This document shows, in pieces, positions 35,457 through 42,685 of a stretch of 61,176 bases of DNA. How positions within the stretch are numbered: the stretch's first letter is position 1; the number at the start of each line of letters is the position of its first letter. Where the stretch lies: NCBI RefSeq assembly GCF_001590785.1, contig NZ_LTAO01000005.1, positions 1 to 61,176 of the forward strand, in the 5' to 3' direction. The DNA comes from Alkalihalobacillus trypoxylicola. Its GTDB lineage: Bacteria; Bacillota; Bacilli; Bacillales; Bacillaceae_D. A program made the translations under genes and the position numbers. The notes under the pieces are model-generated. The model was not told the DNA's origin, ran no database searches, and saw only the letters and a program-made list of their open reading frames with translations.

Positions 35457-35549
35457 AGAAATATCTTCAATTTTTTGGGTAAATAGTCCCCTTTTCATAT
35501 GAAAACGCGTTATAATAGAAGGACAAACTGTTAGAAGAGGATGTGGCGT

Positions 35550-35951
35550 ATGTCAACAGCACAAATGCAAGCAACGTATAAACAAAACGCATTAAAGACG
35601 GCTAGCCCTGGTGAGCTAACATTGATGTTGTATAATGGTTGCTTAAAGTTTATCAAGCAGGCAGAGCAAGCAATGAGTGCTGAGCAAGTGGAAGAAAGAA
35701 ATGTATATATTACAAAAGCTCAAAATATTATTCGAGAATTAATGGTCACTTTGAAAACAGATTCAGAGGTTGGCACTAATATGATGAGAATGTATGATTT
35801 TGCTCTAAATCGATTAATCGATGCTAATGTGAAAAATGAATTAACGGCATTAAAAGAAGCAGAAGAGATTATGACAGAATTTCGTAACACATGGAAGGAA
35901 GTCATTTTACTTGATCGAAAGCAACGTCACGGTGTAGGTGGTCAAGCTTAA
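35550..35951 (+). CDS. fliS: Flagellin export chaperone FliS
   Basis: A 133-aa FliS: YKQNALKTASPGELTLMLYN and GCLKFIKQAEQAM are the family core, followed by the four-helix bundle. It binds the flagellin C-terminus and prevents early polymerisation, and in bacilli also helps FliW signalling. ATG 35541 is in frame but overlaps AGAGGATG; ATG 35550 gives the normal spacing. A TATAAT at 35511-35516 with a GCG just before may provide a separate SigA promoter. It overlaps fliT by one base. Confidence 0.95.
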   Translation: MSTAQMQATYKQNALKTASPGELTLMLYNGCLKFIKQAEQAMSAEQVEERNVYITKAQNIIRELMVTLKTDSEVGTNMMRMYDFALNRLIDANVKNELTALKEAEEIMTEFRNTWKEVILLDRKQRHGVGGQA

Positions 35952-36310
35952 TGTCGATTGTTCATACATTATTGAAGCAAGCACAAAGCTTTTATAAAGA
36001 TTTAGAAAATCCTTTACCTAAAGAAGATGAGCAAAGAGCTGCTTATTTATTAATGATCGAGCAAAAATTAAATGAACGACAAAATCTCCTTCTTTCCCTT
36101 GAAGGCTATCAGCTAAAGGAAGAGGAAAGAAATGAGGCAGAGCAATTAGTCGTTCTTAATAAAAAAATAGAATCGCGTATGCAAGAGATTAAATCGACGA
36201 TTCAGCTTGATATTGGGCAGGTTGTTCATAAAAAGAAAAACGCACGTAAATATGAAAATCCATATAGCGCGAGAACACCTGATGGCATTTTCTTTGATAA
36301 GAGAGAATAA
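35951..36310 (+). CDS. fliT: FliT-like flagellar protein
   Basis: A 119-aa helical protein in the FliT position behind fliS; its ATG shares a base with the fliS stop (TAATG). Its sequence (EQKLNERQNLLLSLEGYQLK, KKIESRMQEIKSTIQLD) is typical of the poorly conserved FliT group, the chaperone for FliD. The tail KKKNARKYENPYSARTPDGI is basic and conserved among Bacillus FliT proteins in my memory. The call rests partly on context. Confidence 0.87.
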   Translation: MSIVHTLLKQAQSFYKDLENPLPKEDEQRAAYLLMIEQKLNERQNLLLSLEGYQLKEEERNEAEQLVVLNKKIESRMQEIKSTIQLDIGQVVHKKKNARKYENPYSARTPDGIFFDKRE

Positions 36311-36363
36311 CAGCAAAAATTTAGTGATTAAGATGATAGAAGATTTTCCCGATATTCATAAGA

Positions 36364-36397
36364 AAATGGTGCTCTTTATTAATAAAGGGCACCATTT
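36364..36397. terminator. Bidirectional terminator between fliT and lipoprotein gene
   Basis: AAATGGTGC.CTTTATT pairs with AATAAAG.GCACCATTT to give a near-perfect palindrome with A-rich and T-rich flanks. It serves both converging genes. Confidence 0.85.
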
Positions 36398-36413
36398 CTC
36401 TATTTCTAAATCA

Positions 36414-37352
36414 TTATTCCACGGGCATTCCTAAATCTTCTTCTGTAAGCTCGTGTGCATTTTCTATTACATCTTCAGGAATTTCAATTGAATCTAATTC
36501 GTTATAACCATAGAATGTACCGACCATTTTCTGAGTGATCGTTGCTGTTTCTCCCTCAGCTTCCATCGTCATCGTCATATTCATATCGATAGACTCTTGG
36601 TAGTAAGTTTCTTTATTAATCGTTAAAACATAATCGATTTCTGAAATATCCATCATTTCCATCATCATTTGCATGTCAGCCATCTCACCTGCATCGGTCA
36701 TCGACATCATAGACTCAATAAGCTCCATTAAGTTATCGTCACTACCACTAACCGTTAATACATAAACATCTCCATCTTCTTCTACAGAAACATCATCACT
36801 AAAGCTTTGTAATAATTCTACTTGCTCCTCTGGAGATACATCCATTTCAGAAAGAGCTAAAATCTCTTCTGTCATCGATGCTGGATATTTAGCCCACATA
36901 TCCATTGTTGGCTCATAGACGTACATACCATCCTCTGTGAAGTAAGATTCCATTTGCATAGGTCCGCCTAGTTCAGGAATGCCCATATCCATATCAATTA
37001 ACTGATACATACCAAATGGTTCTAGGATAACATCCATTTTCATTTCAATACTAGTAGTGATTTCACTAGTCTCAAGGTCAGGAATATCTTGACCTAAATC
37101 CATCACTTGATCAATCGTCATTTCAGATGAGAAGCTATTCACTTCATTCATCGCTTCTGTTGAACGAGTTAAAATCTCTGTAACATCTAATTCATTCGTT
37201 CCTTCTTCTGCAGAAACCTCTTCTACTTCTTCAGATTCGTTATCGTTTCCACCAACCGCATCATCAGCAGGTTCAGCATCCGTTCCTTCATTACACGCAC
37301 TTAAAATAAGTGCTCCAGCCATAAACAAGCCTAACCATTTATGTTTAGTCAT
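36414..37352 (-). CDS. Acidic, Met-rich DUF6612-type lipoprotein
   Basis: A 312-aa secreted lipoprotein. A signal peptide (residues 1-19) ends in lipobox LSAC with Cys20. A strongly acidic linker follows (21-55), then a LolA/LppX-like beta fold segment typical of DUF6612 proteins (TEILTRSTEAMNEVNSFSSE, YVYEPTMDMWAKYP). Methionine and acidic residues are very frequent (MSMTDAGEMADMQMMMEMMD). It is the only minus-strand gene in the middle of the window. Function unknown; the acidity fits an alkaliphile or halophile surface. AAGGAGTGG precedes ATG 37352. Confidence 0.85.
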   Translation of the reverse strand: MTKHKWLGLFMAGALILSACNEGTDAEPADDAVGGNDNESEEVEEVSAEEGTNELDVTEILTRSTEAMNEVNSFSSEMTIDQVMDLGQDIPDLETSEITTSIEMKMDVILEPFGMYQLIDMDMGIPELGGPMQMESYFTEDGMYVYEPTMDMWAKYPASMTEEILALSEMDVSPEEQVELLQSFSDDVSVEEDGDVYVLTVSGSDDNLMELIESMMSMTDAGEMADMQMMMEMMDISEIDYVLTINKETYYQESIDMNMTMTMEAEGETATITQKMVGTFYGYNELDSIEIPEDVIENAHELTEEDLGMPVE

Positions 37353-37796
37353 TAAATTCCACTCCTTCTCCCTAGTTATATATAATTTTATGAACCGTTG
37401 ACTATTTTACTAGAAGTTGGAAGGATTGAACAGTGTAAAACCTTGAATCATATTATTCGAAAAAGTAGAATTTTACAAAAATAAGCCAAAAGAATGAGTT
37501 TACATTTATGATAAAGAACTGAAGGGTTTTCTTTAATTTTCAAAAAAAGGGAAAATGGATTTTACATAAAAATGATATATACTTGTAATGAAGTGGATTT
37601 ATTAATTGATAAGGTTATCATTTAGAAAAAAATACGATTTAAATCTAATCATTCAGATAAGAAAACTTATTTTCGTTTTATTGAAAAAATTAGAACTTTA
37701 GAACTGTTTTTTCGAAAATAAAGAAAGCGTTGTCAATTTTTGATTAAATTCGCTAAAAACCTACATACAAAGACAAATAATCTGCTGTAATAGCGT
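37353..37796. other. Divergent intergenic region, lipoprotein-csp
   Basis: About 440 nt of AT-rich sequence, presumably with the lipoprotein promoter on the minus strand. No ORF and no repeat recognised. An AAAGCGTTGTCAATTTTT stretch at 37724-37741 slightly echoes the csp -35 region downstream. Confidence 0.35.
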
Positions 37797-37825
37797 TTGA
37801 CAATCACTACAGGCGCTGATATAGT
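37797..37825 (+). promoter_or_regulatory. SigA promoter of cold-shock gene
   Basis: TTGACA (37797-37802), exactly 17 nt, then TATAGT (37820-37825): close to the SigA consensus and ideal spacing. It predicts transcription starting near 37832. Confidence 0.88.
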
Positions 37826-37829
37826 AAAA

Positions 37830-37860
37830 CTGTGGAAATTATCCACAGCAATTTTTTTTA
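37830..37860 (+). promoter_or_regulatory. Palindrome with DnaA-box-like word and T-tract in csp leader
   Basis: CTGTGGA (37830-37836), AATTA, TCCACAG (37842-37848): a perfect 7-bp inverted repeat, followed by CAATTTTTTTTA. The word TTATCCACA inside it equals the consensus DnaA box. It overlaps the predicted transcription start, so it may act as an operator or as a leader structure. A normal terminator role is unlikely because the RNA would be too short. Confidence 0.5.
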
Positions 37861-37878
37861 CGAAGGGAATGTGAAAGC

Positions 37879-38076
37879 ATGCAAGGAAAAGTAAAATGGT
37901 TTAATGCAGAAAAAGGTTTTGGTTTCATCGAGCGTGAAGATGGAGATGACGTATTCGTACACTTCTCAGCAATCAACTCAGAAGGTTTCAAATCTTTAGA
38001 TGAAGGTCAAGACGTAGAATTTGAAATCGTTGAAGGTGCTCGCGGACCTCAAGCTGCAAACGTAGTTAAGCTTTAA
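37879..38076 (+). CDS. cspB: Cold-shock protein (CspA/CspB family)
   Basis: A 65-aa single cold-shock domain: [19 protein letters not shown] with RNP1 (KGFGFIE), then DVFVHFSAI (RNP2), [20 protein letters not shown] and a QAANV tail. It binds single-stranded RNA and DNA as a chaperone or antiterminator. Which paralogue (CspB, C or D) cannot be told. It is monocistronic with a strong SigA promoter, short leader and terminator at 38121. Confidence 0.95.
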   Translation: MQGKVKWFNAEKGFGFIEREDGDDVFVHFSAINSEGFKSLDEGQDVEFEIVEGARGPQAANVVKL

Positions 38077-38120
38077 TTCACATTCCTGGGTAGGAAATGA
38101 ATCATAGCTATTAACCATTC

Positions 38121-38150
38121 AACCCGTCTCTTAACAGAGGCGGGTTTTTA
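38121..38150 (+). terminator. Intrinsic terminator after csp
   Basis: AACCCGTCTC pairs with GAGGCGGGTT (one G-U), followed by TTT. Confidence 0.85.
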
Positions 38151-38347
38151 CATTTTATAGTAAAAAAAGAATAAATCAGACATGAAAAACGAGTCTAAAA
38201 GATGGGTGTACGTTCGTTCTTACTCATACTATAATTAAATTAATTTGAATATTGAGTCAATTTAATGATTGCTTTATAAATGATTGAAACCGAACAATGA
38301 TTATAAAAATGTCCTGAGTGTAATTGAATCAACAGGTTGATTGAAAC

Positions 38348-38455
38348 GGTAGGTAGTGACTCCTAAAGGATGAGCACCGTTTGAAGATCCACTCTGACGA
38401 AGCTCTGCGTAGTCAGAGTGAGCTGAAGACAACCCCTTGTGGGAAAGCATCTACC
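38348..38455. repeat. Large imperfect palindromic element
   Basis: A 108-nt element bounded by GGTAGGT and ATCTACC as terminal inverted repeats. A perfect 9-bp inner hairpin CACTCTGAC (38390-38398) / GTCAGAGTG (38412-38420) is present. Around it are TTTGAAGATC on one side and GAGCTGAAGAC on the other. The layout (terminal GGTAG, inner hairpin, GTGGGAAAGCATCTACC end) resembles dispersed palindromic repeats I remember from alkaliphilic bacilli. Only this copy was seen in the window. It sits upstream of pxpB; GC-rich relative to its surroundings. Confidence 0.7.
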
Positions 38456-38589
38456 TAAAGTGAAAAATCAAAAACCTAATAGCTCGGTTTTTATTAAAAG
38501 ATCGAAAAGGTGAAATGGGTTCTATTTAGCAAAGAATAGGGTAATAAAAAGATAAAAGATTAAAATTGAATAGATGAGGTGGAAAGTAA

Positions 38590-39351
38590 ATGGGTCTACT
38601 CGATATTGAACCTCTTGGAGAAAGAGCAATTCGAATTGGTTTTGGTGAAGAGGTTTCCTTACGTACTCAGCAAAAAATTCAAGTCGCCAGTAAAATGTTA
38701 GAGGAGGCGAATTTTGATTTTATTGAACATTCTTTACCTAGTTATACCGCACTAACCATCGTATATAATCCAATTAAAAGGTGTTATAGTGAAGTTAAAA
38801 AAGCATTGAATGAAACATTAAAAGAAATTGAAATATCTCAATTAGAAAGACCACCTTATGTAGAAATACCTGTATGCTATGGTGAAAATTTTGGTCCAGA
38901 TTTACAAGATGTCGCAGATTATCATGCTATTACACAGAAGGAAGTAATAGATTGGCATAGTAAACAAATTTATCCGATTTTTATGATTGGCTTTGCTCCA
39001 GGGTTTCCTTATTTAGGTGGCTTAATACCTGAGCTTTACACTCCTAGGTTATCAAATCCGAGAACTCATGTAGAGGCAGGTTCTGTAGGAATAGGAGGGA
39101 AGCAAACCGGCATTTATCCGGTTTCATCTCCTGGAGGCTGGAGAATCATTGGTCGAACTCCTGTTTCTCTTTTTAATAAAGAAAAGGAACCACCAGTTAT
39201 TCTACAAGCTGGGATGTTTTTAAAATTTCAACCTATTGACCTAGAAGAATATAAGAAGTTAAAGGCTTTAGTAGAACAAGATGAATATCAGTTGAATATT
39301 CAAAGTATTAGCTTGGAAGAAATTGAAAGCAAAACCATTATAATTGATTAA
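38590..39351 (+). CDS. pxpB: 5-oxoprolinase subunit PxpB (KipI-like)
   Basis: A 253-aa KipI/allophanate hydrolase subunit 1 protein: IEPLGERAIRIGFGEEVS at the start, then FMIGFAPGFPYLGGL and RTHVEAGSVGIGGKQTGIYP, with SPGGWRIIGRTP, the carboxyltransferase C/D-domain signature. With PxpA and PxpC it forms the ATP-dependent 5-oxoprolinase that opens pyroglutamate to glutamate. GATGAGGTGG precedes ATG 38590. In B. subtilis the homologue also inhibits kinase KinA. Confidence 0.94.
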   Translation: MGLLDIEPLGERAIRIGFGEEVSLRTQQKIQVASKMLEEANFDFIEHSLPSYTALTIVYNPIKRCYSEVKKALNETLKEIEISQLERPPYVEIPVCYGENFGPDLQDVADYHAITQKEVIDWHSKQIYPIFMIGFAPGFPYLGGLIPELYTPRLSNPRTHVEAGSVGIGGKQTGIYPVSSPGGWRIIGRTPVSLFNKEKEPPVILQAGMFLKFQPIDLEEYKKLKALVEQDEYQLNIQSISLEEIESKTIIID

Positions 39352-39456
39352 TGGTTTATATCATGTATAAATCATAAAAAAGTTCAAAAAAACTTGATTG
39401 TATATTATATAGAAGAAACTGGTCTGATTATTGTATAAGATGGGTAGGAGATGCTG

Positions 39457-40227
39457 ATGTTTATTGATTTAAATTGTGACTTAGGTGAAGGATATGGCCC
39501 TTATAAAATCGGAAGAGATGAAGAAATCATTCCGCTCGTGTCCTCTGTAAACATAGCTTGTGGATACCATGCTGGTGACCATTCTGTCATGGCAAAAACA
39601 ATAAAAATGGCTAAAAAGCATCAAGTATCAATAGGAGCACATCCAGGATATCCCGATTTACAAGGCTTTGGGAGAAGGTTTATTCCAATGAAATCTGAGG
39701 AAATTTTCGATATGCTCGTATACCAGATTGGTGCGATATCTAGCATGTGTAAAGCATATGGTACATCATTAGAGCATGTGAAGCCTCATGGAGCGCTCTA
39801 CAACCTAGCATCCGTTAATCCATCCGTCGCAGAAGCGATTGTCCAGGCCATCAAAGCAGTAGATCATTCTTTAATATTATTTGGTTTATCAGGAAGTGTT
39901 TTAAGCAAAATAGGTGAAGAGCACGGGTTATGTGTAGCGCATGAGGTGTTTGCTGATCGTACCTATCAAAATAATGGAATGTTGACTCCAAGAGAGCAGA
40001 AAAATGCAGTCATTACCGATGTTGAAATGGCTTCTAAAAGAATTAAGGAGCTCATCTCCAATGGAGAAATGCCTACTGTATCAGGAAAGAAAATACCTTT
40101 AAAGGTTGATACGATTTGTGTACATGGAGATGAAGATAAGGCATTTATATTTTTGAAAAAACTCAGGAGTCAGTTAGTATCGCAAGGAATCGACGTGAGA
40201 AAAGTAGGCGAGCATCATGGTACTTGA
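39457..40227 (+). CDS. pxpA: 5-oxoprolinase subunit PxpA (LamB/YcsF family)
   Basis: A 256-aa polysaccharide-deacetylase-like fold: DLNCDLGEGYGPYKIGRD, SSVNIACGYHAGDHSVM, SIGAHPGYPDLQGFGRR, VKPHGALYN and EVFADRTYQNNGMLTPRE are all family hallmarks. ATG 39451 is in frame, but ATG 39457 has better spacing from GGTAGGAG. Its end overlaps pxpC by 11 nt. Order is pxpB-pxpA-pxpC. Confidence 0.95.
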   Translation: MFIDLNCDLGEGYGPYKIGRDEEIIPLVSSVNIACGYHAGDHSVMAKTIKMAKKHQVSIGAHPGYPDLQGFGRRFIPMKSEEIFDMLVYQIGAISSMCKAYGTSLEHVKPHGALYNLASVNPSVAEAIVQAIKAVDHSLILFGLSGSVLSKIGEEHGLCVAHEVFADRTYQNNGMLTPREQKNAVITDVEMASKRIKELISNGEMPTVSGKKIPLKVDTICVHGDEDKAFIFLKKLRSQLVSQGIDVRKVGEHHGT

Positions 40228-41200
40228 CACTTTTTATGTAGAAAGAGCTGGATTACTAACAACGATACAAGACAAAGGTAGATATCATTATATGAAATCT
40301 GGTATTAGTGTATCTGGAGTGATGGATCCTTATGCAGCAGAAATCGCTAATATATTAGTAAATAATGATGAGAACGAAGCAGTGTTAGAAATAAGTATAG
40401 TCGGCCCAACACTCGTGGCATTAGTAGATGGGGTTATTAGTATAACCGGAGCTGATTTAGATGCTCGGCTGGATGGAAAAGCGGTTGAGTTATGGAAAAG
40501 TATCCACATAAAAAAAGGACAACGGTTAACTTTTAGAGCAGCTTCATCAGGTATGAGAGCATACTTAGCCATTCAGGGAGGCTTTGAAGCTGAGTTTATA
40601 TTAGGAAGTTATTCTACATACTTAGCAGCAGCAATAGGTGGTATTCAAGGCAGAGCGATTAAAGAGGGTGATATTCTTCAAAGTAGGGAAGATTTTAGCT
40701 CCAATAAAAGCCATTTAACGGCATTCTCCAAAAGCATTATTCCTCAATATAAAGATCAATATGAAATTAGGGTAATAGTTGGTCCTGACTTTGGGTGCTT
40801 TAAGAAAGAAAGTTATCGAACTTTTTTTAACTCCGTTTATAAAGTTTCTAATCAGTCTAATAGAATGGGGCTTCGCCTCATTGGAAATTCTATTGAGTTA
40901 AAAAAAGGGAAGGAGGATATTTTATCTGATGCCATCATGTTTGGAACCATTCAAGTTCCAGCTTCTGGGGATCCTATTGTATTAATGGCTGATAGACAAA
41001 CAACTGGTGGATACCCTAGATTAGCTACTGCTATTACCGTTGATTTATTTAAGCTAGCTCAGGCACGCTCAAATGATACTCTTCGGTTTAAAGAGGTTTC
41101 AATAACAGAAGCACAGCAGCTGTACAGAAACTATCAGCTTTGGCTCCGTTTTTTTAGAGGTAGTATAAAACAATTGAACATGTTAAAAGCCAAAAAATAA
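40217..41200 (+). CDS. pxpC: 5-oxoprolinase subunit PxpC (KipA-like)
   Basis: A 327-aa allophanate-hydrolase subunit 2 family protein: VERAGLLTTIQDKGRYHYMK, GVMDPYAAEIANILVNND, AYLAIQGGF and the C-terminal block QVPASGDPIVLMADRQTTGG with YPRLATAI. Third component of the pyroglutamate-opening enzyme. The start codon lies inside the end of pxpA, so translation is probably coupled. Confidence 0.94.
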   Translation: MVLDTFYVERAGLLTTIQDKGRYHYMKSGISVSGVMDPYAAEIANILVNNDENEAVLEISIVGPTLVALVDGVISITGADLDARLDGKAVELWKSIHIKKGQRLTFRAASSGMRAYLAIQGGFEAEFILGSYSTYLAAAIGGIQGRAIKEGDILQSREDFSSNKSHLTAFSKSIIPQYKDQYEIRVIVGPDFGCFKKESYRTFFNSVYKVSNQSNRMGLRLIGNSIELKKGKEDILSDAIMFGTIQVPASGDPIVLMADRQTTGGYPRLATAITVDLFKLAQARSNDTLRFKEVSITEAQQLYRNYQLWLRFFRGSIKQLNMLKAKK

Positions 41201-41270
41201 ACGTAGTCAGTTATGTTGTAACAAAAAATTCAGTTTTCTATGACATTTCTTCGTCTCTTGCATCTAATTT

Positions 41271-41300
41271 TTGGATTATTTCAACAAAATCTATTATAAT
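41271..41300 (+). promoter_or_regulatory. Possible SigA promoter upstream of hpf
   Basis: TTGGAT (41271-41276), 18 nt, TATAAT (41295-41300). A consensus -10 with a weak -35. It lies about 140 nt before hpf and upstream of the SigB-type promoter. Confidence 0.55.
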
Positions 41301-41350
41301 AAAAGTATACCAACTTAATAACCTTTTTAAGGATAAAATAAGGTGGTTGC

Positions 41351-41380
41351 TTAAAACGTAGTGAAAATTTTACGTTTTAA
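41351..41380. repeat. Perfect 10-bp inverted repeat overlapping hpf promoter
   Basis: TTAAAACGTA (41351-41360), a 10-nt spacer, TACGTTTTAA (41371-41380). The right arm contains the -35 of the SigB-type promoter. AAAGGTTTTTTG follows, so it could also work as a terminator or attenuator for RNA arriving from pxpC or from the SigA promoter. Confidence 0.7.
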
Positions 41381-41400
41381 AAGGTTTTTTGTTAGGGTAT
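41375..41400 (+). promoter_or_regulatory. SigB-type promoter of hpf
   Basis: TTTTAA (41375-41380), 14 nt, GGGTAT (41395-41400), against the SigB consensus GTTTAA-N12-15-GGGTAT. The B. subtilis counterpart yvyD is a known SigB target, which supports this. Confidence 0.72.
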
Positions 41401-41437
41401 GTAGAAGTAAGGTAATTAGAAAAGGAGGAGTTCTTAA

Positions 41438-41992
41438 ATGCAATATAATATTCGTGGTGAAAACATCGAAGTAACTCCAGCTTTAAGAGAATATGTTGAG
41501 AAAAAAGTAGGAAAGTTAGAGCGGTATTTTGATACAACTCCAGTGGCAGATGTGAATGTGAAAATGACAGTTCTTAACAGTCAGCATATTATTGAAATTA
41601 CTATTCCTCTCCCACAGTTATTATTAAGAGGAGAAGAAGTTCATACCGATATGTATGCAGCGATTGATGTAGTGATTGAAAAATTAGAGCGTCAAATTCG
41701 CAAGCATAAAACAAAAGTAAATCGTAAGTTTCGCCAAGAAGGCAGTTTGAAATATATGTTTAAAAATGAGCTAGAACCTTTAGAAGAAGAGGATTTAACA
41801 CAGGAAGATGAGTTAGAGGTTGTTCGTACAAAACGTTTTAATCTAAAGCCAATGGACGCAGAGGAAGCGATTTTACAGATGGATATGCTAGGTCATAACT
41901 TCTTTGTTTTCTCAAACGCCGTTAGTGGTGGAACAAACGTTGTCTATAAGAGAAAAGATGGCCGCTATGGTTTAATTGAGCCAGAGGCTTAA
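41438..41992 (+). CDS. hpf: Long-form ribosome hibernation promoting factor
   Basis: A 184-aa long HPF (B. subtilis YvyD). The N-terminal S30AE domain (MQYNIRGENIEVTPALREYV, KVGKLERYFD) binds the decoding region. A linker follows, then the C-terminal dimerisation domain (VRTKRFNLKPMDAEEAILQM, VVYKRKDGRYGLIEP) that joins two 30S subunits into 100S. AAAGGAGGAG precedes ATG 41438. Stress control is suggested by the SigB-type promoter. Confidence 0.96.
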   Translation: MQYNIRGENIEVTPALREYVEKKVGKLERYFDTTPVADVNVKMTVLNSQHIIEITIPLPQLLLRGEEVHTDMYAAIDVVIEKLERQIRKHKTKVNRKFRQEGSLKYMFKNELEPLEEEDLTQEDELEVVRTKRFNLKPMDAEEAILQMDMLGHNFFVFSNAVSGGTNVVYKRKDGRYGLIEPEA

Positions 41993-42025
41993 TAAATAGA
42001 TTGTTTTTTAGATGATTAAAAGCCG

Positions 42026-42065
42026 AAAGTGATGAGAGCTGATTGCAGCTCCATCACTTTTTTTG
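42026..42065 (+). terminator. Intrinsic terminator after hpf
   Basis: AAAGTGATG (42026-42034) pairs with CATCACTTT (42052-42060), with an inner AGAGCT/AGCTC stem, and T-tract TTTTTTT. Confidence 0.88.
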
Positions 42066-42107
42066 GAATAAGGCTGGCACATACCCTGTTTTTAAATCAT
42101 CTCATAT

Positions 42108-42370
42108 AGCGAAACTTGAAATGATGTGTAAGGATGAAAAACACATTAACTAACAATGAACCCTCCTTCTTGTAAAGAAAGTGGATTCTGTTGAATTATT
42201 TTTAGAAAGGGCGAAATCTAGCGAACGGAAGGCACAGGGAATTCATTGTGAGGAAGTGGTTATGTCAAAAGCCGCTTTTAAAAAAGTTCATTCGGCAGCA
42301 CCACACCTGATGCGGTGTATTGAAGAGCGAACAGACGAACATCTAACATGTGTGGAGTTCCTCATTCATT
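42108..42370 (+). repeat. Dispersed element E, copy 2
   Basis: Shares with copy 3 (53964) the 16-mer AGCGAAACTTGAAATG, then CCCTCCTTCTT, TTCTGTTGAATT, CGAAATCTAGCGAAC, GAGGAAGTGG.TATG, and AAAAAAGTTC.TTCGG and GAGCGAACAG, in the same order. The hairpin ACACC-TGATGC-GGTGT (42303-42318) sits where copies 1 and 3 have other hairpins. A 70-codon ORF here (42181-42393) is read through the element and is not taken as a gene. The element lies between the hpf terminator and secA. Confidence 0.78.
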
Positions 42371-42685
42371 CATATGATCTCACCCTCTTTTGAATAATGA
42401 AGGTATTCAATTGGAGCATTTCTAGATAGTTTTTTTATAATGGAATGAACAAGAATGAATCTTTCATGAACTTAAATAAACGATAACCCTCCTTGGTATG
42501 AGTCTGCTTGTAAGCACGCGCTTAACCTGTTAAAATTAAGCAACAGAAGAATTAATAAAATCATGCATGTAAGTCACTTCATTACTTTCAAAAAATGAGG
42601 ATTCGATATTTATCAGTTAAGATTCTGTGTATAAATGAAAAATGAATATGTGTGAACAAGCTGAATAGAAGAGAGGAAGAATTTC
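42371..42685 (+). other. secA upstream region
   Basis: About 315 nt of AT-rich sequence with no ORF. GTGTATAAAT near 42629-42637 may be the -10 of the secA promoter, but no good -35 is seen. No repeats recognised. Confidence 0.35.

Noticed and set aside
42181-42393. 70-codon ORF between hpf and secA
   Set aside because: It lies inside element E copy 2. The corresponding parts of copies 1 and 3 are not open in that frame as a matching protein.
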